Source of the DNA: Alistipes sp. ZOR0009
GTDB taxonomy: Bacteria; Bacteroidota; Bacteroidia; Bacteroidales; ZOR0009
NCBI RefSeq assembly: GCF_000798815.1
Contig: NZ_JTLD01000076.1
Coordinates: 1 to 37,509 of the forward strand
Reading direction: 5' to 3'
Length of the DNA stretch: 37,509 bases
Positions 1 through 6,932 of the stretch are shown in pieces. How positions within the stretch are numbered: position 1 is the first letter of the stretch; the number at the start of each line of letters is the position of its first letter. The notes under the pieces are model-generated. The model searched no databases and was not told the origin of the DNA. It saw only the letters and a list, made by a program, of their open reading frames with translations. Position numbers and translations under genes: made by a program.

Positions 1-49
1 CAAAGGTGACATAAGAGGGAGCCTCAGCAGCCGAATAAGTTTAAATACC

Positions 50-77
50 GTCCACCTGAAAGCTCTTTCAGGTGGAC
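50..77. repeat. perfect 13-bp inverted repeat ahead of the first gene
   Basis: GTCCACCTGAAAG at 50-62 is followed, after two bases, by its exact reverse complement at 65-77. It ends 17 bases before the ATG of the first gene. No T-run follows directly on either strand (ACTTAAAA on plus, CGGTATTT on minus), so it is not a textbook intrinsic terminator. It could be a U-poor terminator for a gene outside the window, or a leader hairpin or operator for the gene at 95. Confidence 0.6.
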
Positions 78-94
78 ACTTAAAAAAAATTTTT

Positions 95-1078
95 ATGAAA
101 AAGCAGATAAGAGCGGCCCTTGACTATGCAAAATCAATAATTGCGCTCATTTCGAAGGATGCACAGCTATCAAAACACCCAGGTGTTGCAAAATCAGTTA
201 GCAAGATTAAGGATTTGACTCAAATTCCGAACGATGCAAAGACTTACATCGAAGGAAATGCTAGCGAGTTTACCAGCTACCAGCTAGATTGTAAGGACGA
301 TTTGGTAACAAAGACTCAAGAAATGTGTTCGCAGCTCGAATCATTGGCATTAACCAATAATGATAAAAAGCAGGCCTTCGAATATCATACAACACCTACC
401 ACAATTTTGCGTAATTCGGACCCAGAATTGATAACATTTACAAAAAAAGTCCTAGCGCAGGCCACCGCAAAGCTCGAAGAGCTAAAAAAACAGGAAGTGG
501 AAGAAGAGCAGCTCGACGAGCTGGAGCTAGCCATACAATCATTTGAGGAAAATTACAACGAGAAGCAGCAAACAACCCAAAATATTAGAGTTGGCATGCA
601 GCAAACAACCAGTATTGTAAAAAACCTGAACGAGGAACTCCGCATTCTGGATATACATATGCAGGCGGCTAGTAAAATAAACCCTGCCATTTATGCAGAA
701 TACCAGAAAATACGCTCGCAAATGCGGCAGCAAAAAAAAGTTGGCCACAGCTTAATGGCTAAAGCGTATGATGCGACTTCGAAACGTCCACTAAACTCCG
801 TAATAATTGAATTTATAGATGAAAGCAGCGCACCGATACTCGAAAAAGTAAAAGAGGGCGCAACGCTGGAGTCGCTGGGAATAAAACCAGTGCTAACAAA
901 GAAAACTTCACCTCGCGGAATATGCTTCTGTCCAAAGATGAATCCGGGCAAGTACATCGCATTGGCCACGATGCATGGCTTCGTACCAGAAATTGTTCCC
1001 GTATTCATTAACGAGAATAACACCTTTGAGCTCAACATAGGGTTAACACCAGTAAATGCTAAAGAAGCACACATCTGA
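95..1078 (+). CDS. cytoplasmic coiled-coil protein with C-terminal beta-sandwich-like domain, function unknown
   Basis: I do not recognise this 327-residue protein. It has no signal peptide or membrane segment. Residues about 1-100 look helical. Residues about 105-220 are rich in Glu, Gln and Lys with heptad character (the EELKKQEVEEEQLDELE stretch), consistent with a coiled coil. Residues about 220-320 change character: short hydrophobic strands with the pattern AKAYDATSKRPLNSVIIEF ... SPRGICF ... PGKYIALATMHGF. This recalls carboxypeptidase-regulatory-like or PEGA-type beta-sandwich domains, which are usually extracytoplasmic, so its presence in a protein without export signal is odd. The ATG at 95 is the first in frame and no Shine-Dalgarno sequence is visible. 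A terminator at 1165-1192 follows, which separates it from the next genes. The reading frame is secure; the fold is inference. Confidence 0.75.
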   Translation: MKKQIRAALDYAKSIIALISKDAQLSKHPGVAKSVSKIKDLTQIPNDAKTYIEGNASEFTSYQLDCKDDLVTKTQEMCSQLESLALTNNDKKQAFEYHTTPTTILRNSDPELITFTKKVLAQATAKLEELKKQEVEEEQLDELELAIQSFEENYNEKQQTTQNIRVGMQQTTSIVKNLNEELRILDIHMQAASKINPAIYAEYQKIRSQMRQQKKVGHSLMAKAYDATSKRPLNSVIIEFIDESSAPILEKVKEGATLESLGIKPVLTKKTSPRGICFCPKMNPGKYIALATMHGFVPEIVPVFINENNTFELNIGLTPVNAKEAHI

Positions 1079-1164
1079 TGTTACATCACGGCACTGCGCG
1101 TTGTGAATAAGGCAACGGCATAGGAGGTTTGAAGGGTTAAGGTTAATAGCGTGATGTTTTTATG

Positions 1165-1206
1165 GAGCCTTGGTACAACAATTCCAAGGCTCTTCTTGTT
1201 TTTTAG
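1165..1206 (+). terminator. intrinsic terminator of the coiled-coil gene
   Basis: GAGCCTTGG at 1165-1173 pairs with CCAAGGCTC at 1184-1192 (9-bp stem, 10-base loop), and a T-rich tract TTCTTGTTTTTT follows to about 1204. It lies inside the longest possible reading frame of the next gene (ATG at 1151), which argues that the next gene really starts downstream, at 1298. Confidence 0.8.
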
Positions 1207-1297
1207 AACAAAAAGCATGGTGCTTACTATATATTACTTATTGCTAAATAGGAATAAATTTTTTATTTTTATTAAGCGTAAACCAATAGCTAACTAT

Positions 1298-2665
1298 ATG
1301 AGTAAAGATCGAAAAAAGAAGCTCGCCAACCACCAGGCCAAGCAGCAGCTTAAGGAAACAATCAACAAACAGAAACGGGAGTACTACGCCAAGCTATTCA
1401 CAACAGCACAAAAGCTCGGAATAGAAAAAGCCGTGCGCAAGCTCGTTACCGACGAAGAGCGCTTCTTTTTCAGAACCCGATTAGTAGGTTTTCGATTTAA
1501 GAATAAGGATAAAAAGCCGCTGCCCATACCCGCACAAAAGCAGATGCAAAAAAACATCTATAACTTTATTGGAGAACACACCTTATACGATTACCCTAAT
1601 GGCCAAAAAGTTTCCCTGCTAGAAATACTAGAAACACATTACTTCCTGGGACTATACCTATTGGCCAAAACAAATGACGAGTTTGAGCTACCCGAAAAAT
1701 ATCAGGACTTCAAGGAGTTTTTTGATTTTTGGCAAGATAATTATGGACAGTGGAGGGATCACCTAGAGATCATACTATATCTTATCAGCGCAACCCTCTC
1801 CTCGCCAGTACATGGGTATTGGGTTTTTAAGCTAACCGATTTTTTTGGATGCCCATCGTACCCCACACAGCTCGGAAAGCCAATGGTAACCTATATCGAC
1901 CTGGAATACCAATCCAATAAAGGCGAAAAATACAAGCTGAGAAGCAAGGGAGATACGCGCACGCTCTATCGGCTCTACCACTATAGCTTTCAAAGCGAGC
2001 TTACGCCCTGCCTCCTACCACCAAAGCTATTTAATCAGCCAAAGGAGACACAAATACCGGTGCTGCTGCTTTCGCATGCCGAAAGAAGAATTAACGAACG
2101 GCTAGATGCGCTATGGGAACGCGTTAGGTACCAAATTGTAGCGGAGAGCATACAAAACGCAACCAAGCTAGTACAGTACAACAAAAACACCCTGCTTATC
2201 CCCATCTACTACAAAAAGATTAAGGTGGGCTACGTGGTATGCTTCAACCACAAGAACCAACATCTGATTATCAAAACCTTTCTATTCATCACCTGCAAGG
2301 GAACCCCCGAAGGCGATAAGCTGGCCCGCTTTACCGGGCTAAGTAAAGAGGATGAGATTTACCTCAACATCGACAGGATGAGCACCTTTGTACACAACCA
2401 ACTCTCGGACAACGAGGAGCTGTACGCTATTTTCGAGCAGGTGGGGCTTAGCCATCTCGACAACCTAAAAAACAAAATAACCAAGGCAGATCATTTTAAC
2501 ACCAGCTCGAATACAAACCTATCGAAGCTTAAGGAGATGCTTAGAAAAAAGCAGGAAGAGGAGCAGCTGAGCCAAACGGAGCTCGAGGAGCTCATAGAAA
2601 CCTCTACGCTTATAAAAGAGGAGGAGACCGAAAGCTTACCAACGCTAAATACCACCTTGGCATAG
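1298..2665 (+). CDS. paralogue 1 of a three-copy tandem family, function unknown
   Basis: A protein of 455 residues. The frame is open from an ATG at 1151, but that ATG precedes a terminator, and starting at 1298 gives a basic N-terminus (MSKDRKKKLANHQAKQQ) and a length matching the two paralogues downstream (458 and 456). It has no signal peptide or membrane segment. The order of parts is: a basic helical N-terminus with QAKQQ and EYYAKL motifs; a variable middle; then a conserved block with RTLYRLY, HAERRINERLD (His260), LLIP, KVGYVVC, IIKTFLFIT, GTPEG (335-339), TGLSKEDEIYL and STF; and a Glu-rich C-terminal tail. The HAxxRxxxR motif followed by strand-rich segments recalls DUF4258 and other RelE/BECR-fold small nucleases, but this is a weak motif analogy. 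It is probably co-transcribed with the paralogues 90 and 89 bases downstream. Confidence 0.8.
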   Translation: MSKDRKKKLANHQAKQQLKETINKQKREYYAKLFTTAQKLGIEKAVRKLVTDEERFFFRTRLVGFRFKNKDKKPLPIPAQKQMQKNIYNFIGEHTLYDYPNGQKVSLLEILETHYFLGLYLLAKTNDEFELPEKYQDFKEFFDFWQDNYGQWRDHLEIILYLISATLSSPVHGYWVFKLTDFFGCPSYPTQLGKPMVTYIDLEYQSNKGEKYKLRSKGDTRTLYRLYHYSFQSELTPCLLPPKLFNQPKETQIPVLLLSHAERRINERLDALWERVRYQIVAESIQNATKLVQYNKNTLLIPIYYKKIKVGYVVCFNHKNQHLIIKTFLFITCKGTPEGDKLARFTGLSKEDEIYLNIDRMSTFVHNQLSDNEELYAIFEQVGLSHLDNLKNKITKADHFNTSSNTNLSKLKEMLRKKQEEEQLSQTELEELIETSTLIKEEETESLPTLNTTLA

Positions 2666-2755
2666 GCAACCAAACAGAAAAAGAGGGCAACATAGCCCAT
2701 TTCGACGCTTAAAGGCAGCCAAGCAAAACCAACATCGGACAAAACAAACAGCACC

Positions 2756-4132
2756 ATGCCCCAGCAAAAGAAAAAGAAACGACAGAGCGGACAACAAGCT
2801 AAGCAGCACCTGCAGCAGCAGCGAAATCTGCAAAGGAAGGAGTACTTTACCAAGCTATACGAGCTGTGCAAAAGGTTTGGGGTAGACAAAGAGGTAAAAG
2901 AATTTATTGAAGATATAGGCCCCTCGTACTACATGCTGCGCCTAGCAGGCATTCGGGTATTCGCCAGCAAAGATTCGGTAAAGCTAACACAAAAAGAGGA
3001 GGCTGTACTAAAAAACGGCATCTACTACGTGCTAAACAACTTGGGAGACCAGCCCTACTTTCCCAACGTAAAGGTTAGCAACATGGAGATGTACGGATTA
3101 ATTGTATACCTATACGCACGGCTGGCTGGTAAACAGGAAAAAGAGAAGATGAAAAAGCAGCCGAACCCTGCGCTGCAAAATTTCGTAGAGCAGCTTGATG
3201 TCGCAATCCCAAAATTTGTCAGAGTATTAGACGCGGCGGTCTCTGCATCCATCTACTTTTTCAGAAATATTACCAAGGGAAACCTATCGATTAAGCTAAT
3301 TGAGACAATTGCGTATAACAACAAGCCAAAAGAGTCAACCGATTCATGCACGAGCTATTCCAATGTCTCGTACTGCTTCTCGCCTCCCGAAACAAAACGG
3401 GTGAGGATAGATGGAGAGAATCGAACGGTTTATCGGCTGTATCACATCGAATATAATGGCGAAGTAACGCCCGTAACTCTTGCACCGAGCCTACTAAACG
3501 AGCCAGGTAGCGAACCTATAGTGGTATACATTCAAAAGCATGCCCTATATCGATTGGAACAACGGGTAGATGCACCGCTGCAGGACGACATAATCTTTCT
3601 CCTCTCTAACAGCATACTTTTAGCAACGGAGTTGGTAATTATCAAAAGCGAAAGCTTTCTTATCCCCTACTACTACGAGAATCTCAAGCTGGGCTACCTC
3701 GCCTGCCAACGGATAGAAAACGTGGGGGTGGTGATTAAAACATTCCTATTTATCACCAACAGCGGAACACCAGAGGGATTTGCGCTAGACAAGGTTACCG
3801 GACTTAAAAAAGATGACAAGAAGTTCCTACTGGTGGATAAGCTCAGCACATTTGCCAACATGGACATCTCGGAATTGCCCTCCTTCAAAAAAATACTGGA
3901 CAAGTCGAACCTCTCGCACCTAGCCGAGCTGCACGAAAATATAACCTCCCCCAAAAAAGAAACAGAAGAGGGATCCCTAAACCGAATTTGGATTAAAAAT
4001 TTTCTCGCCAAAAGCAAGAAATATCGCTATCAGGATGAAGACGAGACAACAGACACCATCTACACCCCATCGGTTATAGAGGAGTTGGAGGCAGAAAAGA
4101 GGGAGACAGCCTCGCCAATCCTTGTTTCGTAG
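2756..4132 (+). CDS. paralogue 2 of the three-copy tandem family, function unknown
   Basis: 458 residues, starting MPQQKKKKRQSGQQAKQH, 90 bases after paralogue 1 with no terminator between. It shares the family layout: basic Gln-rich N-terminus, KEYFTKLYELCKRFG, a divergent middle of about 150 residues, then RTVYRLYH, VVYIQKHALYRLEQRVD (His262), FLIPYYY, KLGYLAC, VVIKTFLFIT, GTPEG, TGLKKDDKKFL, DKLSTF, and a Ser/Thr/Glu-rich tail. The second Glu of the HAxxRxxER form is Gln here (LEQR), so the invariant positions are His, Ala and the two Arg. The middle region differs strongly from the other copies, while the His-to-GTPEG block is well kept, suggesting a shared core and a diversifying middle. 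Function is not known to me. Confidence 0.8.
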   Translation: MPQQKKKKRQSGQQAKQHLQQQRNLQRKEYFTKLYELCKRFGVDKEVKEFIEDIGPSYYMLRLAGIRVFASKDSVKLTQKEEAVLKNGIYYVLNNLGDQPYFPNVKVSNMEMYGLIVYLYARLAGKQEKEKMKKQPNPALQNFVEQLDVAIPKFVRVLDAAVSASIYFFRNITKGNLSIKLIETIAYNNKPKESTDSCTSYSNVSYCFSPPETKRVRIDGENRTVYRLYHIEYNGEVTPVTLAPSLLNEPGSEPIVVYIQKHALYRLEQRVDAPLQDDIIFLLSNSILLATELVIIKSESFLIPYYYENLKLGYLACQRIENVGVVIKTFLFITNSGTPEGFALDKVTGLKKDDKKFLLVDKLSTFANMDISELPSFKKILDKSNLSHLAELHENITSPKKETEEGSLNRIWIKNFLAKSKKYRYQDEDETTDTIYTPSVIEELEAEKRETASPILVS

Positions 4133-4221
4133 CCAAGGGCAAAATGTAAACCTTATAAAAAGAAAAAACAGCATAAAGGCAACCAACAGTACTTACAAAA
4201 CAACCTAAGCTAACAACAACA

Positions 4222-5592
4222 ATGACTAAAAACAAAAAGAGCAAGCCCAATGCGCAGCAGGCAAGGCAGCAGCACATGGAGATGATACATAAAAAGAGGC
4301 AGGAATACTTTCGCAAGCTATGCGAGATAGCGCAAAAGATAGGAATGTACCCTCAGGTAAAGAAGCTGATTAACCTGATAGGTGATAACCTATTTTTAGT
4401 ACGCCTATCCTCCATCGTTCTTACCCCAGTAGAAAACAGCCCAAAGCTCCCACCCGAAATAGAGAAGGAGATAAAAAAAACGATAAAGGATATGCTATCC
4501 TTTCAAAAGGTTGCGCCCTACAACAATATCAAAGAAGTAAGCGCCTACGAGATCCTATTCTACCTGAACTTCCTATGCCTTCACATTGTATACATGCGGG
4601 AAGAGAACGTTGATCAGGCAACATTTCTTGACGAGTTCAATGAGCTAGAAGCATTCATAAACCAAACCGAAGATGACGTAAACAGATACACCTTCTCAGC
4701 GCTACTAACCACCGCATTCATCCTATCAAACCCACCAATAAAATTCATTTCGCTGCAATATATTGGTTCAAAAGAGAATGAAAAACAAAAAAAGACCCTT
4801 ACCGACTCGTGGTCAACATGCTTTGAGATCGGCTACCAAGTCGTCGAGCCCGAATCTATAAAGATAAAAGTTGATGGAATTGTGAGAACCGTTTATCGGA
4901 TGGGATGCGTAAACTGGAGCGGGAAGTATGTAGAGTGTAACCTCCAACCGCACCTTTATCCTAAGGCAGGAAATAAACCGATACCGGTATATATTCAAAG
5001 ACATGCACTAAATAGGCTAAATGAAAGGCTAGACTCCTTCTTTGAAGCATACCGAATTGTTATTCCCGCAGATAGCGTAATCAATGCCACGGAAGTGATA
5101 AAGAAAAAAGATGATCGCCTGCTAATTCCGGTCATTTGCCAAGAGTGTAAAATGGGATACCTTGTTTGCCAATGGATACCGGGCGTTGGAATTCTTATAC
5201 TAACATTTCTTTTTATAACCAGCACCGGAACGCCAGAGGGCGCCATACTCGACAACCTTACAGGGCTAAGTAAAAAAGATAAGGAATACCTAATGGTAGA
5301 TAAGATAAGCACCTTTTGCATGTCCGATTTTAATAACAACCCCGAGCTGGTAGCCATTCTTGAGGAGGCACAGCTAGGCTACCTAACCGAATTAAGAAAT
5401 AAGATAACCTTACTAGATCTTGGAAATGACAATCCCCATATAAATGCAAACGTCATAAACGACTTCCTGAAAAAGAAAAAGATAGAAGAGAGCTTAAGCG
5501 CAACCGAGCTCGAAGAGCTGCAGGAGATGTCGCTCATGGCAATGCAATCCAAACAGGAAGAGCTGCAGCAAGAGCTATGCGAAAATAAATAA
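4222..5592 (+). CDS. paralogue 3 of the three-copy tandem family, function unknown
   Basis: 456 residues, starting MTKNKKSKPNAQQARQQH, 89 bases after paralogue 2. Its family blocks are QEYFRKLCEIAQKIG near the N-terminus, RTVYRM, IPVYIQRHALNRLNERLD (His261), LLIPVIC, KMGYLVC, ILILTFLFIT, GTPEG, TGLSKKDKEYL, DKISTF, LTELRNKIT, and a tail with SATELEELQEMS that closely matches SQTELEELIETS in paralogue 1. Copies 1 and 3 share this tail while copy 2 lacks it. No export signal or membrane segment is seen. It is the last gene before the strong terminator at 5744. The three genes probably arose by old tandem duplication, since nucleotide identity is visibly low outside the motifs. Confidence 0.8.
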   Translation: MTKNKKSKPNAQQARQQHMEMIHKKRQEYFRKLCEIAQKIGMYPQVKKLINLIGDNLFLVRLSSIVLTPVENSPKLPPEIEKEIKKTIKDMLSFQKVAPYNNIKEVSAYEILFYLNFLCLHIVYMREENVDQATFLDEFNELEAFINQTEDDVNRYTFSALLTTAFILSNPPIKFISLQYIGSKENEKQKKTLTDSWSTCFEIGYQVVEPESIKIKVDGIVRTVYRMGCVNWSGKYVECNLQPHLYPKAGNKPIPVYIQRHALNRLNERLDSFFEAYRIVIPADSVINATEVIKKKDDRLLIPVICQECKMGYLVCQWIPGVGILILTFLFITSTGTPEGAILDNLTGLSKKDKEYLMVDKISTFCMSDFNNNPELVAILEEAQLGYLTELRNKITLLDLGNDNPHINANVINDFLKKKKIEESLSATELEELQEMSLMAMQSKQEELQQELCENK

Positions 5593-5743
5593 CCCGGCAG
5601 GCTACCGCGCAAACCCTATCGAAAATAAATTTCGCAACGTGGCACCAGAAAACGAAGCTGGATGCTCAGAAAAACAGAAAAGGCAACCCAAAAGAGAAGG
5701 CGCTGGTAGTTTAAAAAACGATACAAAAAGAAATAAGACAAAT

Positions 5744-5778
5744 TGCTGAGAATACTACTGGTTCTCAGCATTTTTTTT
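5744..5778 (+). terminator. strong intrinsic terminator of the paralogue operon
   Basis: TGCTGAGAA at 5744-5752 and TTCTCAGCA at 5762-5770 form a perfect 9-bp stem with a 9-base loop, followed directly by eight T. It lies about 150 bases after the stop of paralogue 3, and no reading frame worth calling lies between. Confidence 0.88.
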
Positions 5779-6290
5779 GTTATCGGGAAACTAGTACCCC
5801 TAGAAGAAAGATCTCGCATAGCAAACTTGTCCAAAAAAAGTGCACAAAAAGAAGCTAAGGGAAAGGCCCAACCCTCGTTTTACATCGACAGGGAGCACCA
5901 CAAAGCCAATAAAAGATAAAACAGAAGGCAAGCAGAAGGAAGAAAAAGCAACATAATAACAAATCTTCGAACGAAAGTAAAAACAACCGCATCTCCATCT
6001 AAATGTTAAAACACACGCAATTTGTTAGCGTATTTTTATGGAAAAAATGCTAAAGTTCCCGCTCAAAAACATTTTGATTTAACGTCATTTTTACAGATAT
6101 AAAAGATAACATCGGCTCCTCTAGATGAAATCAAAGTATCAGGCATTTATTAAAACAACAGGTTCGTATAAACATTTGAGCTTAGCGTAAAAAATAGCCA
6201 AAACAACAGGTGGTAAATCCGCGATCTTAGCGGTTAATTCTCGTTAAACAGCTTTTAACCTTGATGAGGTAACATTTTCTTAACCTAAAA
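5779..6290. other. gene-free spacer
   Basis: About 510 bases with no supported gene. The plus strand is A-rich with stop codons in all frames. Visible details are AAAACAACAGG occurring twice (near 6153 and 6201) and a small hairpin CCGC-gatctta-GCGG near 6219-6233, just upstream of the promoter at 6297. Nothing else was recognised. Confidence 0.5.
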
Positions 6291-6296
6291 TTAAGT

Positions 6297-6304
6297 TACA
6301 TTTG
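6297..6304 (+). promoter_or_regulatory. Bacteroidota -7 box of the candidate ncRNA
   Basis: TACATTTG matches TAnnTTTG exactly. No clean TTTG -33 box is seen about 20 bases upstream, where the sequence is T-rich (ATTTTC near 6274). Transcription would start near 6310, in front of the structured segment. There is no protein gene downstream on this strand. Confidence 0.5.
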
Positions 6305-6309
6305 CATCA

Positions 6310-6502
6310 TATTTAAAAGCAATGCGAAGCCTTGCTAGTAAAAAAGAAAATATCTAGTTTTAAATCTAGTAAAAAAATATTGCGGGAACTATTGTTTATT
6401 AGTGAAGGTTACCAAAAGTTGTTGGTAGCATGGATTTTGTGAAGTAGTTGAAATAAACAATAAAGCAATTTAAAGCCTTGAGGTAATACCTCAGGGCTTT
6501 TT
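6310..6502 (+). ncRNA. candidate structured small RNA of about 190 nt
   Basis: The segment runs from an exact -7 box to a strong terminator and holds no long frame. Helices seen: AGCAA 6318-6322 with TTGCT 6332-6336; a long-range arm with ATTGC 6379-6383 pairing GCAAT 6465-6469 and an 11-bp helix of 6390-6400 with 6452-6462; inside it GTTACC 6408-6413 with GGTAGC 6424-6429 (one G-U); and the terminator hairpin 6472-6500. The 5' segment AAGCCTTG (6327-6334) can also pair with CAGGGCTT (6492-6499), joining the two ends. The size fits a global small RNA such as 6S RNA, but I cannot identify the family. No covariance has been tested. Confidence 0.55.
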
Positions 6503-6503
6503 C
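6472..6503 (+). terminator. intrinsic terminator ending the candidate ncRNA
   Basis: AAAGCCTTGAGGTA at 6472-6485 pairs with TACCTCAGGGCTTT at 6487-6500 with one T-G wobble. The central bases would open to form the loop. A run of five T (6498-6502) follows. This is a strong terminator with no annotated protein gene upstream of it on this strand, which supports a stand-alone RNA. Confidence 0.85.
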
Positions 6504-6879
6504 ATTTAGCCCACACCGAATAGAAAGCTGGCACCACTCCCAACATATTTACCTGCAAACTTGCGCCTGAAACCCACCTGTATCCTCTTTTTCTGGCCAC
6601 CGCTGCATTAGCAACATCAGCAGGAAAAAAGAATCCCCCACCATAAAACAAATAGATAGGAAGAAGAAAGTGCTCATTCACAAAAGGAATAAAAGAGACG
6701 AACGACGAGCAGCAGTACATTTAAAGCTATGCAAAAACCGAAATGAAGTCGATGACTGCAAACAAGAGGCTCCAAGTCGCGAACCTATAAAATAGAATAC
6801 GATGAAACAATCAACCTTAAAATCACCATCGAAATATACTAAGTCAGGAATGCTCGCTATAAACAATTGAATGAGTACA
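6503..6879. other. gene-free spacer
   Basis: About 375 bases between the ncRNA terminator and the terminator of the S9 peptidase gene. A 72-codon frame on the minus strand (6502-6720) lacks recognisable features and would start inside the spacer and end in the opposing terminator, so I do not call it. No repeats or RNA genes were recognised. Confidence 0.45.
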
Positions 6880-6910
6880 AAAACAAAAAGGGCAGGATTA
6901 ACTCCTGCCC
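6880..6910 (-). terminator. terminator of the S9 peptidase gene
   Basis: On the minus strand GGGCAGGA (6910-6903) and TCCTGCCC (6897-6890) form an 8-bp stem with a 5-base loop, followed by TTTTTGTTTTTG. It lies 22 bases past the stop of the peptidase gene. Confidence 0.85.
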
Positions 6911-6932
6911 CATTTTATAAATAATCGGCAAC

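Noticed and set aside
1151-1297. N-terminal extension of paralogue 1
   Set aside because: It would start before an intrinsic terminator and give a hydrophobic, low-complexity leader absent from the other two copies.
1298-5592. Toxin-antitoxin module
   Set aside because: The HAxxRxxxR motif suggests a RelE-like fold, but the proteins are far longer than RelE-type toxins, there are three in a row, and no small antitoxin gene accompanies them.
5779-6290. tRNA or other RNA gene in the spacer
   Set aside because: No cloverleaf, no TTCRA arm and no paired ends were found.
6310-6502. Firm identification as 6S RNA or tmRNA
   Set aside because: The ends do not form the long closing stem with central bubble of 6S in the simplest fold, and no tRNA-like ends or tag frame are seen. 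Only a generic structured RNA is supported.
6502-6720. 72-codon frame on the minus strand
   Set aside because: No recognisable domain, no promoter box, and its end lies in the terminator of the opposing RNA.
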